Program-made: the position numbers and the translations under genes
From: Chitinophaga chungangae
GTDB taxonomy: Bacteria > Bacteroidota > Bacteroidia > Chitinophagales > Chitinophagaceae
NCBI RefSeq assembly: GCF_017742215.1
Contig: NZ_JAGHKP010000001.1
Coordinates: 1 to 64,000, forward strand
Length of the DNA stretch: 64,000 nucleotides
Direction of reading: 5' to 3'
The notes under the pieces: model-generated
Told to the model about the DNA's origin: nothing
Seen by the model: the letters and a program-made list of their open reading frames with translations, nothing else
The model's database searches: none
Shown here: positions 55,769 through 63,902 of the stretch, piece by piece
Numbering within the stretch: the stretch's first letter is position 1
How the letters are laid out: each line of letters begins with the position of its first letter

Positions 55769-57871
55769 TCAGCTCAATTCAATAATGATCGTTTGTTCCC
55801 TTCCGATGGCGGTTCCCCCGGGCACGGACTGACTGATCACTTTCCCGGCTCCTTTGATCACCACGCGGAGGCCTGCATTTTCGAGCAGGTAAAGCGCGTC
55901 TTTCAGGCCCATGCCTTTTACGTCGGGCACCGTGCCGCCGCTGTTTTTGATCGGCTCGAAGCTCAGCTTGCTGCCTTCCACCGACGCGCTCACCCAGTTG
56001 GAACCGGTGAGGCTTCCCTGCCAGGGCAGGTTAAGGGCAGCCGCTACGCTACGCCATTCGCTGCCTTTGCCGTTTTTGAATGCCATCAGCGTGTCCAGCC
56101 CGCCGGCCTGCTGCACAGGCTGCGGTTTCTGAACGGCCAGCGCGTATAATTTATCCGACACCTCCCTGAAAACGGGGCCGGCAACGCTGCCGCCGTAAAA
56201 TTTGGCGGCGTGCGGTTTGTTTTTGATCACCACTACGCAGGTGTATTGCGGATCGTCTGCCGGGAAATACCCTGCGAACGACGACTGGTAGATCTTGTCC
56301 ACATACCCCCGGTTGCCGTTGGCTACCAGCGCGGTGCCCGTTTTGCCGGCGATGCGGTAATACGGCGTCTGCAGCTTGGAGGCTGTTCCGTTCAGCACCA
56401 CGCCTTCCAGCATGTCCTGCAGCTGGCGGAGGGTGCGGGAAGTGCAGATGCTGTCCATCATCACCACCGGTTCGAATTTTTTCACCGGTTCGCCATATTC
56501 CATGATGCTGTTCACGAGGTACGGTTTCATCATTTTGCCGTTGTTCGCCACGGCGTTGTAAAGCATGGCGGTTTGCAGCGGGCTTTGCAGCACTTCGTAC
56601 CCGAAGGCCATCCAGGGCAGGGTAACGGCGCTCCAGCTTTTGTTTTCCGTGGTTTTGATCCGCGGTTTGCCTTCGCCTACGAGATCGATGCCGGTAGGTT
56701 GGTCCAGGTGCAGCTTTTTAAGATGCGCGGAAAACTCGTTCGGCTTTTTATAATAGAACTGATAGGCCAGTTTTGCCATGCCTACGTTAGAGCTGCGCTC
56801 GAACGCTTTTTTAACCGTTACGGTGGTGAGGTGATGCGGCTCGGAATCGTACACCACACGGCGGTTGATGGGCCAGCGGCCGTAATTGAGGTCTACCATC
56901 GAATTGGCGGTCACATATCCGTCTTCCAGCAGCGCGATCATAGTGGCCAGCTTGAAGGTGGAGCCCGGCTCGCCGACGTGCAGGGCGTAATTCTGGTCTT
57001 CCCAGTAACTGCCGTCTTTCTGCCGGCCGAGATTGGCGATGGCTTTTATTTTGCCGGTCTTCACTTCCATGAGAATGCAGGTGCCGTGCTCGGCTTCGTT
57101 GGACACCATCATTTTCATGAGGGCGTTCTCCGCGATGTCCTGCATGTTAACATCCAGGGTGGTGATGATGTCTTTCCCGTTTTCCGGTTCGATATCGTAC
57201 CCTTCCACGGGCATATAGGTGCCACCTGCGATGCGGCGCATGAGGCGTTTGCCGGTAACGCCGCTGAGCTGGTCGTCGTACGTTCTTTCAAGGCCTACGT
57301 TCTGCGCGTTTTCGCGGGCGAGGCCGATGGTGCGGTTGGCGAGGAGCTTGAAGGGGTTGATGCGTTTATTTTTGGTTTCCACGATCATGCCGCCTTTGTT
57401 ACGCCCGAGGCGGAACATGGGGAAGTTGCGGAGCTGCTGGTATTCGTCGAAGCGTACGTTGCGTTTTAATAAAAAGTAACGGTCCTTGTCGTTGAACCCG
57501 TCTTTCAGCATTTGTTTGTAGCTGGCTGCGGAACGGTCCATAAAAAGTTCCGCCAGGCGGATGGAGAGAGAATCGAGGTTATCCTTGAAAACGGTGCTTT
57601 TCGGATCGCTGATGCCGTCGGCCCTGAAGTCGATGCGGATATCGAAATAGGGGATGGAAGTGGAGAGCATGCGGCCTTCTTCGGAGTAGATGGTGCCGCG
57701 GTCCGCATCCAGGTCCATGAAGGCGGTGTGCAGGCTGTCTGACATGCTGCGCCAGTAATCGCCCTGGATGTGCTGGATAAAGAATACCCTGCCAAGGATA
57801 GCCACAGCAAAAATGCCCATGCCGATGAGGCAAAGATATGCTCGCCATAGTATGTCCTTTTTAATCTCCAT
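55769..57871 (-). CDS. ftsI: Penicillin-binding protein, division transpeptidase FtsI/PBP2 type
   Basis: A 700-residue class B PBP that cross-links septal peptidoglycan. It has a short cytosolic N-terminus, one membrane helix (about 10-33), a pedestal domain, and a transpeptidase domain with Ser304 in STFK, SSN at 360-362 and KTGT at 510-513. A C-terminal PASTA domain (about 636-700, VPDVKGMGLKDALYLL) resembles SpoVD-type proteins. It lies 29 nt after ftsL and upstream of the murE repeat array. Confidence 0.96.
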   Translation of the reverse strand: MEIKKDILWRAYLCLIGMGIFAVAILGRVFFIQHIQGDYWRSMSDSLHTAFMDLDADRGTIYSEEGRMLSTSIPYFDIRIDFRADGISDPKSTVFKDNLDSLSIRLAELFMDRSAASYKQMLKDGFNDKDRYFLLKRNVRFDEYQQLRNFPMFRLGRNKGGMIVETKNKRINPFKLLANRTIGLARENAQNVGLERTYDDQLSGVTGKRLMRRIAGGTYMPVEGYDIEPENGKDIITTLDVNMQDIAENALMKMMVSNEAEHGTCILMEVKTGKIKAIANLGRQKDGSYWEDQNYALHVGEPGSTFKLATMIALLEDGYVTANSMVDLNYGRWPINRRVVYDSEPHHLTTVTVKKAFERSSNVGMAKLAYQFYYKKPNEFSAHLKKLHLDQPTGIDLVGEGKPRIKTTENKSWSAVTLPWMAFGYEVLQSPLQTAMLYNAVANNGKMMKPYLVNSIMEYGEPVKKFEPVVMMDSICTSRTLRQLQDMLEGVVLNGTASKLQTPYYRIAGKTGTALVANGNRGYVDKIYQSSFAGYFPADDPQYTCVVVIKNKPHAAKFYGGSVAGPVFREVSDKLYALAVQKPQPVQQAGGLDTLMAFKNGKGSEWRSVAAALNLPWQGSLTGSNWVSASVEGSKLSFEPIKNSGGTVPDVKGMGLKDALYLLENAGLRVVIKGAGKVISQSVPGGTAIGREQTIIIELS

Positions 57872-57900
57872 GCCGGGTCAGTATCAGTATCTTTAGTTTG

Positions 57901-58281
57901 TTATTGCTCGTTTTCTTCTTTTGTTTTCACTTCTATGCGTTGCGGCGGGGTGCTTAGTTCTTTCAGGCCCAGCGGTTCCACGGCTTTGCTCACTTCACTC
58001 AGTTTGCTGCGGAACATCAGTTCGCTTCTTACGCTCAGGTATTCCCATTTCAGTTCCTTGATCTCCCGGCTCAGCTTGTTGATGCGGCGTACTTTTTTTT
58101 CCGCGAGGTGACTGTTGGAAATGTAGACCAGGGCGATCACGGCGAGAAAGAGCAGGAACGGCAGATTCCTGGTGATCAGCTGGTAGTTGATCCGCAGGCG
58201 CCATTCCCTCCTGGGCTCCCGTAGAATGTCTTCGGGGAGTGTTTCTTCCGTTTCCGGTATGTGCTTTTCTTCTTCCTGCAA
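57901..58281 (-). CDS. ftsL: FtsL-like cell division protein
   Basis: A 126-residue bitopic protein with an acidic cytosolic N-terminus (1-30), one membrane helix (about 39-55) and a periplasmic coiled coil (VRRINKLSREIKELKWEYL). This is the FtsL architecture, and it sits between rsmH and ftsI, the usual ftsL place. Sequence similarity in this family is low, so the call rests on layout and position. Confidence 0.85.
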   Translation of the reverse strand: MQEEEKHIPETEETLPEDILREPRREWRLRINYQLITRNLPFLLFLAVIALVYISNSHLAEKKVRRINKLSREIKELKWEYLSVRSELMFRSKLSEVSKAVEPLGLKELSTPPQRIEVKTKEENEQ

Positions 58282-58361
58282 CGCTTACAAGGTTTAACGA
58301 CAGTGTATACGCAATCTTTTTTTTCGGTAACAAGGGGATAGGATGGCAGTAACGGTAACGG

Positions 58362-59270
58362 CTATATCTTTTCGGCGACCCTTAATTTGGCGCTCCTGCT
58401 GCGCGGGTTGGCCCGCAATTCTGTTTCACCGGCCGTTACGGGCTTTTTAGTGATCAGTTTGAATGGTTTGGGCGGCGTTTCGAAGCTGTACGGGTTTTCG
58501 TCCGCCGCCTCGAAGGCGCCTGCCTTCATATAGTTCTTCACCAGCCGGTCTTCCAGCGAATGGAAGGTGATGATGGAAAGCCTGCCTCCCGGTTTCAATA
58601 CCTGCGGCGATTGGGTGAGCAGGTCCTTCAGGGCGCCAAGCTCGTCGTTTACCGCGATCCGCAGGGCCTGGAAGACCTGTGCGAGGTATTTTGCGGGGTT
58701 GCCTTTCACGACCGGCTGTATGAGCGATTTGAATTCAGCGATGGTGCGCAGGGAGTGCGCTTTACGCAACTGTACGATCAGCCTGGCCAGGGTGCGGGAG
58801 TTGGTCACTTCGCCATAATCCTGGAAAAGCTGGTGCAGGTGCTGTTCGGAATAGGTCTGGAGGATGTCCGCCGCGGTCAGGTTGCCGCGTGTGTCCATCC
58901 GCATGTCCAGATTCCCGTCGAACCGGGTGGAAAACCCCCTGGCGCCGGTGTCGAACTGGTGGGACGATACCCCCAGGTCGGCCAGCAGTCCGTCCGCATC
59001 CAGCGCTTTGTGCAGCCTGAGAAAACGGTGCAGGTGGCGGAAATTCTCCCGTACGAACGTCACCCTGTCGTCTGCAATGCGGTTGCGGTAAGCGTCCTCA
59101 TCCTGGTCGAACACGATCAGCCGCCCCTGGGGCCCCAGCTGTTCGAGGATCGCCCGGGAATGACCGCCGCCGCCGAAAGTAGCGTCGATGTACGTGCCGT
59201 CCGGCCGTATAGCCATGTTTGCCACCACTTCGTGAAGGAGAACGGGCAGGTGATACTGTGAAGCTTCCAT
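58362..59270 (-). CDS. rsmH: 16S rRNA (cytosine-1402-N4) methyltransferase
   Basis: A SAM-dependent methyltransferase of 302 residues (former MraW) acting on 16S rRNA. The family opening YHLPVLLHEVV and the SAM loop DATFGGGGHSRAIL (about 29-42) are present, with FHSLEDRLVK near the C-terminus. Second gene of the dcw cluster, 10 nt after mraZ. Confidence 0.97.
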   Translation of the reverse strand: MEASQYHLPVLLHEVVANMAIRPDGTYIDATFGGGGHSRAILEQLGPQGRLIVFDQDEDAYRNRIADDRVTFVRENFRHLHRFLRLHKALDADGLLADLGVSSHQFDTGARGFSTRFDGNLDMRMDTRGNLTAADILQTYSEQHLHQLFQDYGEVTNSRTLARLIVQLRKAHSLRTIAEFKSLIQPVVKGNPAKYLAQVFQALRIAVNDELGALKDLLTQSPQVLKPGGRLSIITFHSLEDRLVKNYMKAGAFEAADENPYSFETPPKPFKLITKKPVTAGETELRANPRSRSAKLRVAEKI

Positions 59271-59280
59271 ATGCGCCGTT

Positions 59281-59754
59281 TTACAATCCCAAGTTTGGCC
59301 CTTCGCCTCCGCCGGCCATCACCTGCTGGGCGAGGCTGCTGAAGGCGTCCGGTGAAAAATTATCAAAGAACTCCTGGTATTTCTGTTTGTCCCAGATCTC
59401 AATTTTATTGTTGGCGGCCGTCAGCACAATGTCTTTATCCAATCCCGCATGCGCCATCAGGTTCTTCGGGATGTTCAGCCTTCCCGCGCTGTCCAGCTCC
59501 AGGATGGTGGCCCCGTTCAGGAAATAGCGGCGGAATTCCCTAACTTTCGGGTCAAAATCGTTCAGTTTGCCGATCTTCTCCTGGATAGGTTGCCACTCGT
59601 TCATCGGGTACAACGTCAGACATTTCTCAAACCCGCGGTTCAGCACGAACTGGTTGCCCGCACTTTCTGCTATCTGCCGTTTAAAACCGGCAGGGAGCAG
59701 GAAGCGCCCTTTCGCGTCCAGCGTTGCTTCATATTCGCCTAAAAATCCCGTCAT
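59281..59754 (-). CDS. mraZ: Transcriptional regulator MraZ
   Basis: A 157-residue protein with two SpoVT-AbrB-like domains: GEYEATLDAKGRFLLPAGFK near the start and LELDSAGRLNIPKNL near residue 95. MraZ forms ring-shaped oligomers and represses its own dcw promoter in other bacteria. ATG at 59754 gives the family start (MTGFLGEYEA). An upstream in-frame alternative start would add 12 residues and run into the 10-bp repeats, so it is rejected. First gene of the cluster. Confidence 0.96.
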   Translation of the reverse strand: MTGFLGEYEATLDAKGRFLLPAGFKRQIAESAGNQFVLNRGFEKCLTLYPMNEWQPIQEKIGKLNDFDPKVREFRRYFLNGATILELDSAGRLNIPKNLMAHAGLDKDIVLTAANNKIEIWDKQKYQEFFDNFSPDAFSSLAQQVMAGGGEGPNLGL

Positions 59755-59774
59755 GTTGCGTTTTAGTACCTGAT

Positions 59775-59810
59775 TTCCATTTTCTAACACAAAATAACAC
59801 TTTTTCCCAC
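59775..59810 (-). promoter_or_regulatory. 10-bp-periodic repeats resembling MraZ boxes
   Basis: On the minus strand, upstream of mraZ, the sequence reads GTGGGAAAAA, GTGTTATTTT, GTGTTAGAAA and ATGGAAATC in a row. The GTG/ATG steps are exactly 10 bp apart (59810, 59800, 59790, 59780). MraZ is known to bind direct GTGG-type repeats with this spacing in front of mraZ. A near-consensus -7 box (TTATTTTG) lies inside the repeats, which fits autorepression. Confidence 0.5.
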
Positions 59811-59838
59811 TTTTAACCGAAAAAATGTATTATATATT

Positions 59839-59928
59839 TTTTCCACAGGAGCATAATGCCTGCGATACCGACTTTGAACCCGATTGTTTTGCATGGGATG
59901 TGGATAGCTGCGAGTTGTGTGTGGATAA
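59839..59928. promoter_or_regulatory. Cluster of three DnaA-box-like sites
   Basis: Within 90 bp of the mraZ/bamD divergent region are TTTTCCACA at 59839-59847, TGTGGATAG at 59899-59907 (one mismatch) and TGTGGATAA at 59920-59928 (exact reverse complement of TTATCCACA). They flank an AT-rich run. DnaA binding is inferred only from the sequence. This 309-nt gap (59755-60063) contains no gene. Confidence 0.45.
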
Positions 59929-60063
59929 AATGTTAACAATGTGAGTAAATATGTGCGTAACCACAAAGCCCTTTGTTTTCAGCACTTTTACAAAATTTTA
60001 ACTCCCCCTTTCTTCATTACTACCATTATTTGCTTTTAATTCGTACCTTCGCGATTCTTTTTT

Positions 60064-60897
60064 ATGAGGAAAATTCTCTTATACACCGGCCTGATGGCCG
60101 CCGTTATTACTTCCGCCTCCTGTAACAGGGAGCTCCGGAGGATCGAAAAAAGCAACGACCTGGAGAAAAAACTGGCGTACGCCGATAAGATGTACGAAAA
60201 GAAAAAATACCAGCTCGCGCAGACCTTGTATGAGGAAATGATCCCCGTTTTCAAAGGCACCGACAAGTTCGAGCCCCTGTATTACAAGTATGCCTATTGC
60301 TCTTTTTATCTGAAAGACTACCAACAGGCCGGTTTCCACTTCAAAAACTACCTCGAGGCGCTGCCCAGCAGCCCCCGCGCACAGGAAATCGACTACCAGG
60401 CCGCATATTGTTATTACAAACTCTCCCCCAAGGTTGCCCTCGACCAAACCAACACCATGAAGGCCATCGCCTCCATGCAAACCTTCATCAACACCTATCC
60501 CAACTCCGAAAAATCCGCGGAAGCCAGTGTGGTGATAGACCTGCTGAGAAGGAAACTGGAACAGAAAGAATATAACGCAGCCGAACTGTATTACAACCTC
60601 GGCCATTATAAAGCCGCCGGCGTCAGCTTCAAAAGCCTCATGAGGGCGTACCCGGATTCCGAAAAAAGCGACAGCTACAAGTACATGGCCATCAAATCCT
60701 ACTACCTGTATGCCAAAAACAGCGTGTATTACCGCCAGAAAGAACGCTACGAAACCGTGCTGACCGAATATATGGAGTTCTCAGACCGCTACCCGACCAG
60801 CAAACTGAAGACGGATGCGGAAAAATATTATAACTTAGCAAAAACAAACATTAAATCCCTGGAAAATGAGCAAAATAAAGAGAAGTCTAACCAGTAG
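60064..60897 (+). CDS. bamD: BamD-like outer-membrane assembly lipoprotein
   Basis: A 277-residue lipoprotein with TSASC lipobox (acylated Cys20) and a series of TPR-like helices, for example EKKKYQLAQTLYEEMIPVF, matching BamD/YfiO. It would work with BamA to insert beta-barrel proteins at the periplasmic face of the outer membrane. The gene overlaps the rpoZ start by 32 nt. It may start from a near-consensus -7 box (TACCTTCG at 60044-60051). Confidence 0.9.
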   Translation: MRKILLYTGLMAAVITSASCNRELRRIEKSNDLEKKLAYADKMYEKKKYQLAQTLYEEMIPVFKGTDKFEPLYYKYAYCSFYLKDYQQAGFHFKNYLEALPSSPRAQEIDYQAAYCYYKLSPKVALDQTNTMKAIASMQTFINTYPNSEKSAEASVVIDLLRRKLEQKEYNAAELYYNLGHYKAAGVSFKSLMRAYPDSEKSDSYKYMAIKSYYLYAKNSVYYRQKERYETVLTEYMEFSDRYPTSKLKTDAEKYYNLAKTNIKSLENEQNKEKSNQ

Positions 60898-61207
60898 CAT
60901 CAATCCCTGGGTAGAGACCAGGAACACCACCGATATCAAAAACAGGACCGGTAACCTGTACGAATCGATTGCCATTATTGCCAAAAGGGCAAACCAGATC
61001 AACATTACCGTAAAGGAAGAACTCCATTCCAAACTGGAAGAGTTCGCCAGCCATACGGACAACCTGGAGGAAGTGCATGAGAACAAAGAACAGATCGAGA
61101 TCTCCCGTTTTTACGAAAGACTGGCCAATTCCGCCATCCAGGCTACCAACGAGTTCCTGGACAACAAAATTTATTTCCGTAAGAACGACGACGATCTGTA
61201 CAGCTGA
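60866..61207 (+). CDS. rpoZ: DNA-directed RNA polymerase omega subunit
   Basis: A 113-residue protein with the Rpb6/omega core TGNLYESIAIIAKRANQI, where omega packs around the beta' C-terminus. It has a longer N-terminus and an acidic C-terminus than proteobacterial omega, as is common in Bacteroidota. The start lies inside bamD, in another frame (32-nt overlap), so expression is probably coupled. A hairpin with T-run follows. Confidence 0.88.
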   Translation: MSKIKRSLTSSINPWVETRNTTDIKNRTGNLYESIAIIAKRANQINITVKEELHSKLEEFASHTDNLEEVHENKEQIEISRFYERLANSAIQATNEFLDNKIYFRKNDDDLYS

Positions 61208-61241
61208 TCTCCATCGGTTATCGAAAAAATACTAACTTCAT

Positions 61242-61276
61242 AGCGGCAGAATGTATCGTTCTGCCGCTTTTGTTTT
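61242..61276 (+). terminator. Terminator-like hairpin immediately before coaBC
   Basis: AGCGGCAGAA and TTCTGCCGCT form a 10-bp perfect stem with a 7-nt loop, followed by TTTGTTTT. The T-run ends 6 nt before the coaBC ATG. It may end the bamD-rpoZ transcript, but no promoter fits downstream of it, so it may also act as an attenuator for coaBC. Confidence 0.8.
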
Positions 61277-61282
61277 GTCAAC

Positions 61283-62488
61283 ATGTTACAAGGGAAAAAA
61301 ATTCTATTGGGCGTTTCAGGCAGCATCGCAGCTTATAAAGCCGCCCTGCTCGTGCGCCTGCTCGTTAAAGAAGGCGCCCAGGTAAAAGTGATCATGACGC
61401 CCGCCGCCTGCGATTTCATCACGCCGCTCACCCTTTCCACCCTTTCGAAAAATGAAGTGGGACTGCACGTTGCCGAAAACGGCAGCTGGAGCAACCACGT
61501 GATGCTCGGCCGCTGGGCAGACGTGATGCTCGTGGCCCCGGCATCCGCCAATACCATCGCAAAAATGGCCAATGGCATCTGCGACAACCTGCTGCTGGCC
61601 GTGTATCTCTCCGCTACCTGCCCGGTGCTGTTCGCCCCGGCCATGGATGAGGACATGTGGCTGCACCCTTCCACCAAATCCAACGTGGCCAAACTGCTCA
61701 GCTATGGCAACCGCCAGCTGCCCGTGCACCGCGGCGAACTGGCCAGCGGACTGTTCGGCGAAGGCCGCATGGCCGAGCCGGAAGCTATCGTTTCTTTCCT
61801 GTACTCCTTTTTCCGGGAGCCGGTGACGGATCAGCCGCTCAAAGGCAAAACCGCGCTGGTGTCCGCCGGTCCTACCCAGGAACCGATCGACCCCGTGCGT
61901 TTCATCAGCAATCATTCCAGCGGCAAAATGGGTATTGCGCTCGCCGAAGCCCTTGCGGACGCAGGCGCTTCCGTGCAGCTGGTGCTCGGCCCCACGCCGC
62001 TTTCCACTTTGCATAAGGGCGTTACCGTGTCGCGCGTGGTAACCGCCGCCGAGATGTTCGATCAATGCACGGCCTTCGCGCCGCAGTCGGACATTGTAGT
62101 GATGGCCGCTGCCGTGGCGGATTACAGGCCGCGCAACGTAGCGGACAAAAAGATCAAGAAAAAAGAGGAGGACATGAACCTGGAGCTGGAAAAAACGGCG
62201 GACATCGCGAAGGCGATCGGCGCCGCCAAAAAGAACGGCCAGCTGCTGGTGGGTTTTTCGCTGGAAACCAACAACGAAAAAGAATACGCGCTCAAAAAAC
62301 TCCACGATAAGAACATGGACATGGTGGTGCTCAACTCCCTCAACGATCCCGGGGCGGGCTTCAACCACGATACCAATAAAGTGACGCTGCTCGCCCGCGA
62401 CGGCAAGGAGCAGGCGCTGCCCCTGCAATCCAAGCAGGACGTGGCGCGTAATATCGTAAAGGTTATAATCGAATTGCAACATGTTTAG
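61283..62488 (+). CDS. coaBC: Bifunctional phosphopantothenoylcysteine decarboxylase/synthetase
   Basis: A 401-residue CoA-pathway enzyme. The N-terminal CoaC flavoprotein part (about 1-180) has GVSGSIAAYKAALL, ASANTIAKMANGICDNLL and APAMDEDMW, where most bacteria have PAMN. The C-terminal CoaB part (about 185-401) starts TALVSAGPTQEPIDPVRFISN and makes the Cys adduct with CTP. It overlaps the next gene by 8 nt. Confidence 0.96.
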   Translation: MLQGKKILLGVSGSIAAYKAALLVRLLVKEGAQVKVIMTPAACDFITPLTLSTLSKNEVGLHVAENGSWSNHVMLGRWADVMLVAPASANTIAKMANGICDNLLLAVYLSATCPVLFAPAMDEDMWLHPSTKSNVAKLLSYGNRQLPVHRGELASGLFGEGRMAEPEAIVSFLYSFFREPVTDQPLKGKTALVSAGPTQEPIDPVRFISNHSSGKMGIALAEALADAGASVQLVLGPTPLSTLHKGVTVSRVVTAAEMFDQCTAFAPQSDIVVMAAAVADYRPRNVADKKIKKKEEDMNLELEKTADIAKAIGAAKKNGQLLVGFSLETNNEKEYALKKLHDKNMDMVVLNSLNDPGAGFNHDTNKVTLLARDGKEQALPLQSKQDVARNIVKVIIELQHV

Positions 62489-63404
62489 AAAAACCGTGCT
62501 TTGCTGCCTGTACCTGCTGGCTTGCTGCTTCAACGCCGGAGCGCAGGAGCTTCGCGCCAACGTTACCGTTCAGGCCAGCCCGCAATTGGGCAACAGTACA
62601 GACAGGCGGGTGTTCAACACCCTGCAGACGGCCATGGCGGAGTTTATCAACAACCGCCGCTGGTCAGACGACGCCTACGCGCCCGGCGAGCGCATCGAAT
62701 GCAATTACATGCTCACCATTTCCGAAGCCCTCGGCAACAATACGTTCAGGGGCTCGCTCACCGTGCAGGCTGCGCGGCCGGTGTACAATTCCTCCTACAA
62801 TTCCAGCATCCTCAACATACAGGACGCCAACGTCGTGTTCCAGTACGTGGAATTCCAGCCGCTGGAGTTCAACGAACAGCGCATCGTGGGCAACAACCCG
62901 CTGCAATCCAATCTCACCGCCATTCTCGCGTTCTACAATTACATTGTGATCGGTCTCGACGCCGATTCTTTCGCACCGCGCGGCGGCGACGTTTTTTTTA
63001 AAAAAGCGCTTAATATTGTGAACAATGCGCCCGACGGGAAAGACATTTCCGGGTGGAAGGCGTTTGAAGGCAACAGGAACCGTTACTGGATACAGGACAA
63101 CCTGCTCAACACCAAGTTCAGCGCCTTTCACGACGTGATGTACCAGTATCACCGCCTCGGGCTGGACATGATGTATGAAGACGTGAACAAAGGCCGCGCC
63201 GCGATCATGAACTGTCTGAACATGCTTACGGGCATCAATGCAGACCAGCCTAACTCCATGATCGTGCAGCAGTTTTTCCTCGCCAAAAGCGACGAGCTGC
63301 TGAAAGTGTTTTCCAAAGCGCCGCCGCAGGAAAAAGTGCGCGCCGGGCAGTTGCTCGCTTCGCTGGACGTGCCCAATGCCAATAAATATCAGCAATTAAG
63401 ATAA
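62481..63404 (+). CDS. DUF4835 family exported protein
   Basis: A 307-residue protein with a signal peptide (MFRKTVLCCLYLLACCFNAGAQ, cleavage near residue 22) and no further membrane segment. The mature sequence starts ELRANVTV and holds FNTLQTAMAEFINNRRW. It is the DUF4835 family of Bacteroidota, usually encoded next to coaBC. Some annotation pipelines, as I recall, call it the type IX secretion protein PorD, which I cannot verify here. It is translationally coupled to coaBC by an 8-nt overlap. Confidence 0.85.
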   Translation: MFRKTVLCCLYLLACCFNAGAQELRANVTVQASPQLGNSTDRRVFNTLQTAMAEFINNRRWSDDAYAPGERIECNYMLTISEALGNNTFRGSLTVQAARPVYNSSYNSSILNIQDANVVFQYVEFQPLEFNEQRIVGNNPLQSNLTAILAFYNYIVIGLDADSFAPRGGDVFFKKALNIVNNAPDGKDISGWKAFEGNRNRYWIQDNLLNTKFSAFHDVMYQYHRLGLDMMYEDVNKGRAAIMNCLNMLTGINADQPNSMIVQQFFLAKSDELLKVFSKAPPQEKVRAGQLLASLDVPNANKYQQLR

Positions 63405-63872
63405 ATGAAGAACATGCGAAAAACGGCCGGGATATTTCTGTTCAGTTTGATGCTGGCCTGCGGAAATGCGGACCGTACGCCTCCTGACGTGCTGCCGAAA
63501 GCCAAGATGCGGGATATTTTGCTCGATATGAATTACGCCGATGTGGCCGGCCGCGACCAGATCGTGGATACCGCCAAAGTAAGCGACACCGTGCGGGAAG
63601 AAAGAGTGAAGGCCTATTACGTTCAGATCCTCCAGCTGCATGGCGTTACCCGTGAAGAGTTCATACGCAGCTATAAATTTTACGAAGCCCATCCCGACCG
63701 CTTCGAGGCCATTTACAAAGAAATGGGCGAGATCGTGCGGCGCAGGCGGGAAGTGATGGATTCTACCGATAATGCGCGGCGCGACCGCGAGGCGAGGGAA
63801 GCAGGCGTGAAAACCCGCCGTGATTCCCTGTTCTGGCCGAGCTCAGACAGCCTGAAACTGATTTTACCCTGA
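63405..63872 (+). CDS. DUF4296 family lipoprotein
   Basis: A 155-residue lipoprotein (lipobox LMLAC, Cys19) of the DUF4296 family, found in Bacteroidota. A conserved helix block is at about residues 70-100 (KAYYVQILQLHGVTREEF). The charged C-terminal stretch is rich in Arg and Asp (RRDREAREAG). Function is unknown. It starts directly after the DUF4835 stop codon (TAAATG), so the two are coexpressed. Confidence 0.85.
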   Translation: MKNMRKTAGIFLFSLMLACGNADRTPPDVLPKAKMRDILLDMNYADVAGRDQIVDTAKVSDTVREERVKAYYVQILQLHGVTREEFIRSYKFYEAHPDRFEAIYKEMGEIVRRRREVMDSTDNARRDREAREAGVKTRRDSLFWPSSDSLKLILP

Positions 63873-63902
63873 TTCCACAGATAACAGCTATAACACCAAA
63901 AC

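Noticed and set aside
55667..56149. A plus-strand ORF across the tandem repeats and the ftsI 3' end
   Set aside because: It is antisense to ftsI and is generated by the repeat sequence; nothing supports its translation.
59755..60063. The DnaA-box region as the replication origin
   Set aside because: The divergent gene layout would fit, but the rRNA operon at the left edge is transcribed towards this site, and rRNA operons are almost always co-directional with replication. No dnaA gene is near. Kept only as a DnaA-site finding.
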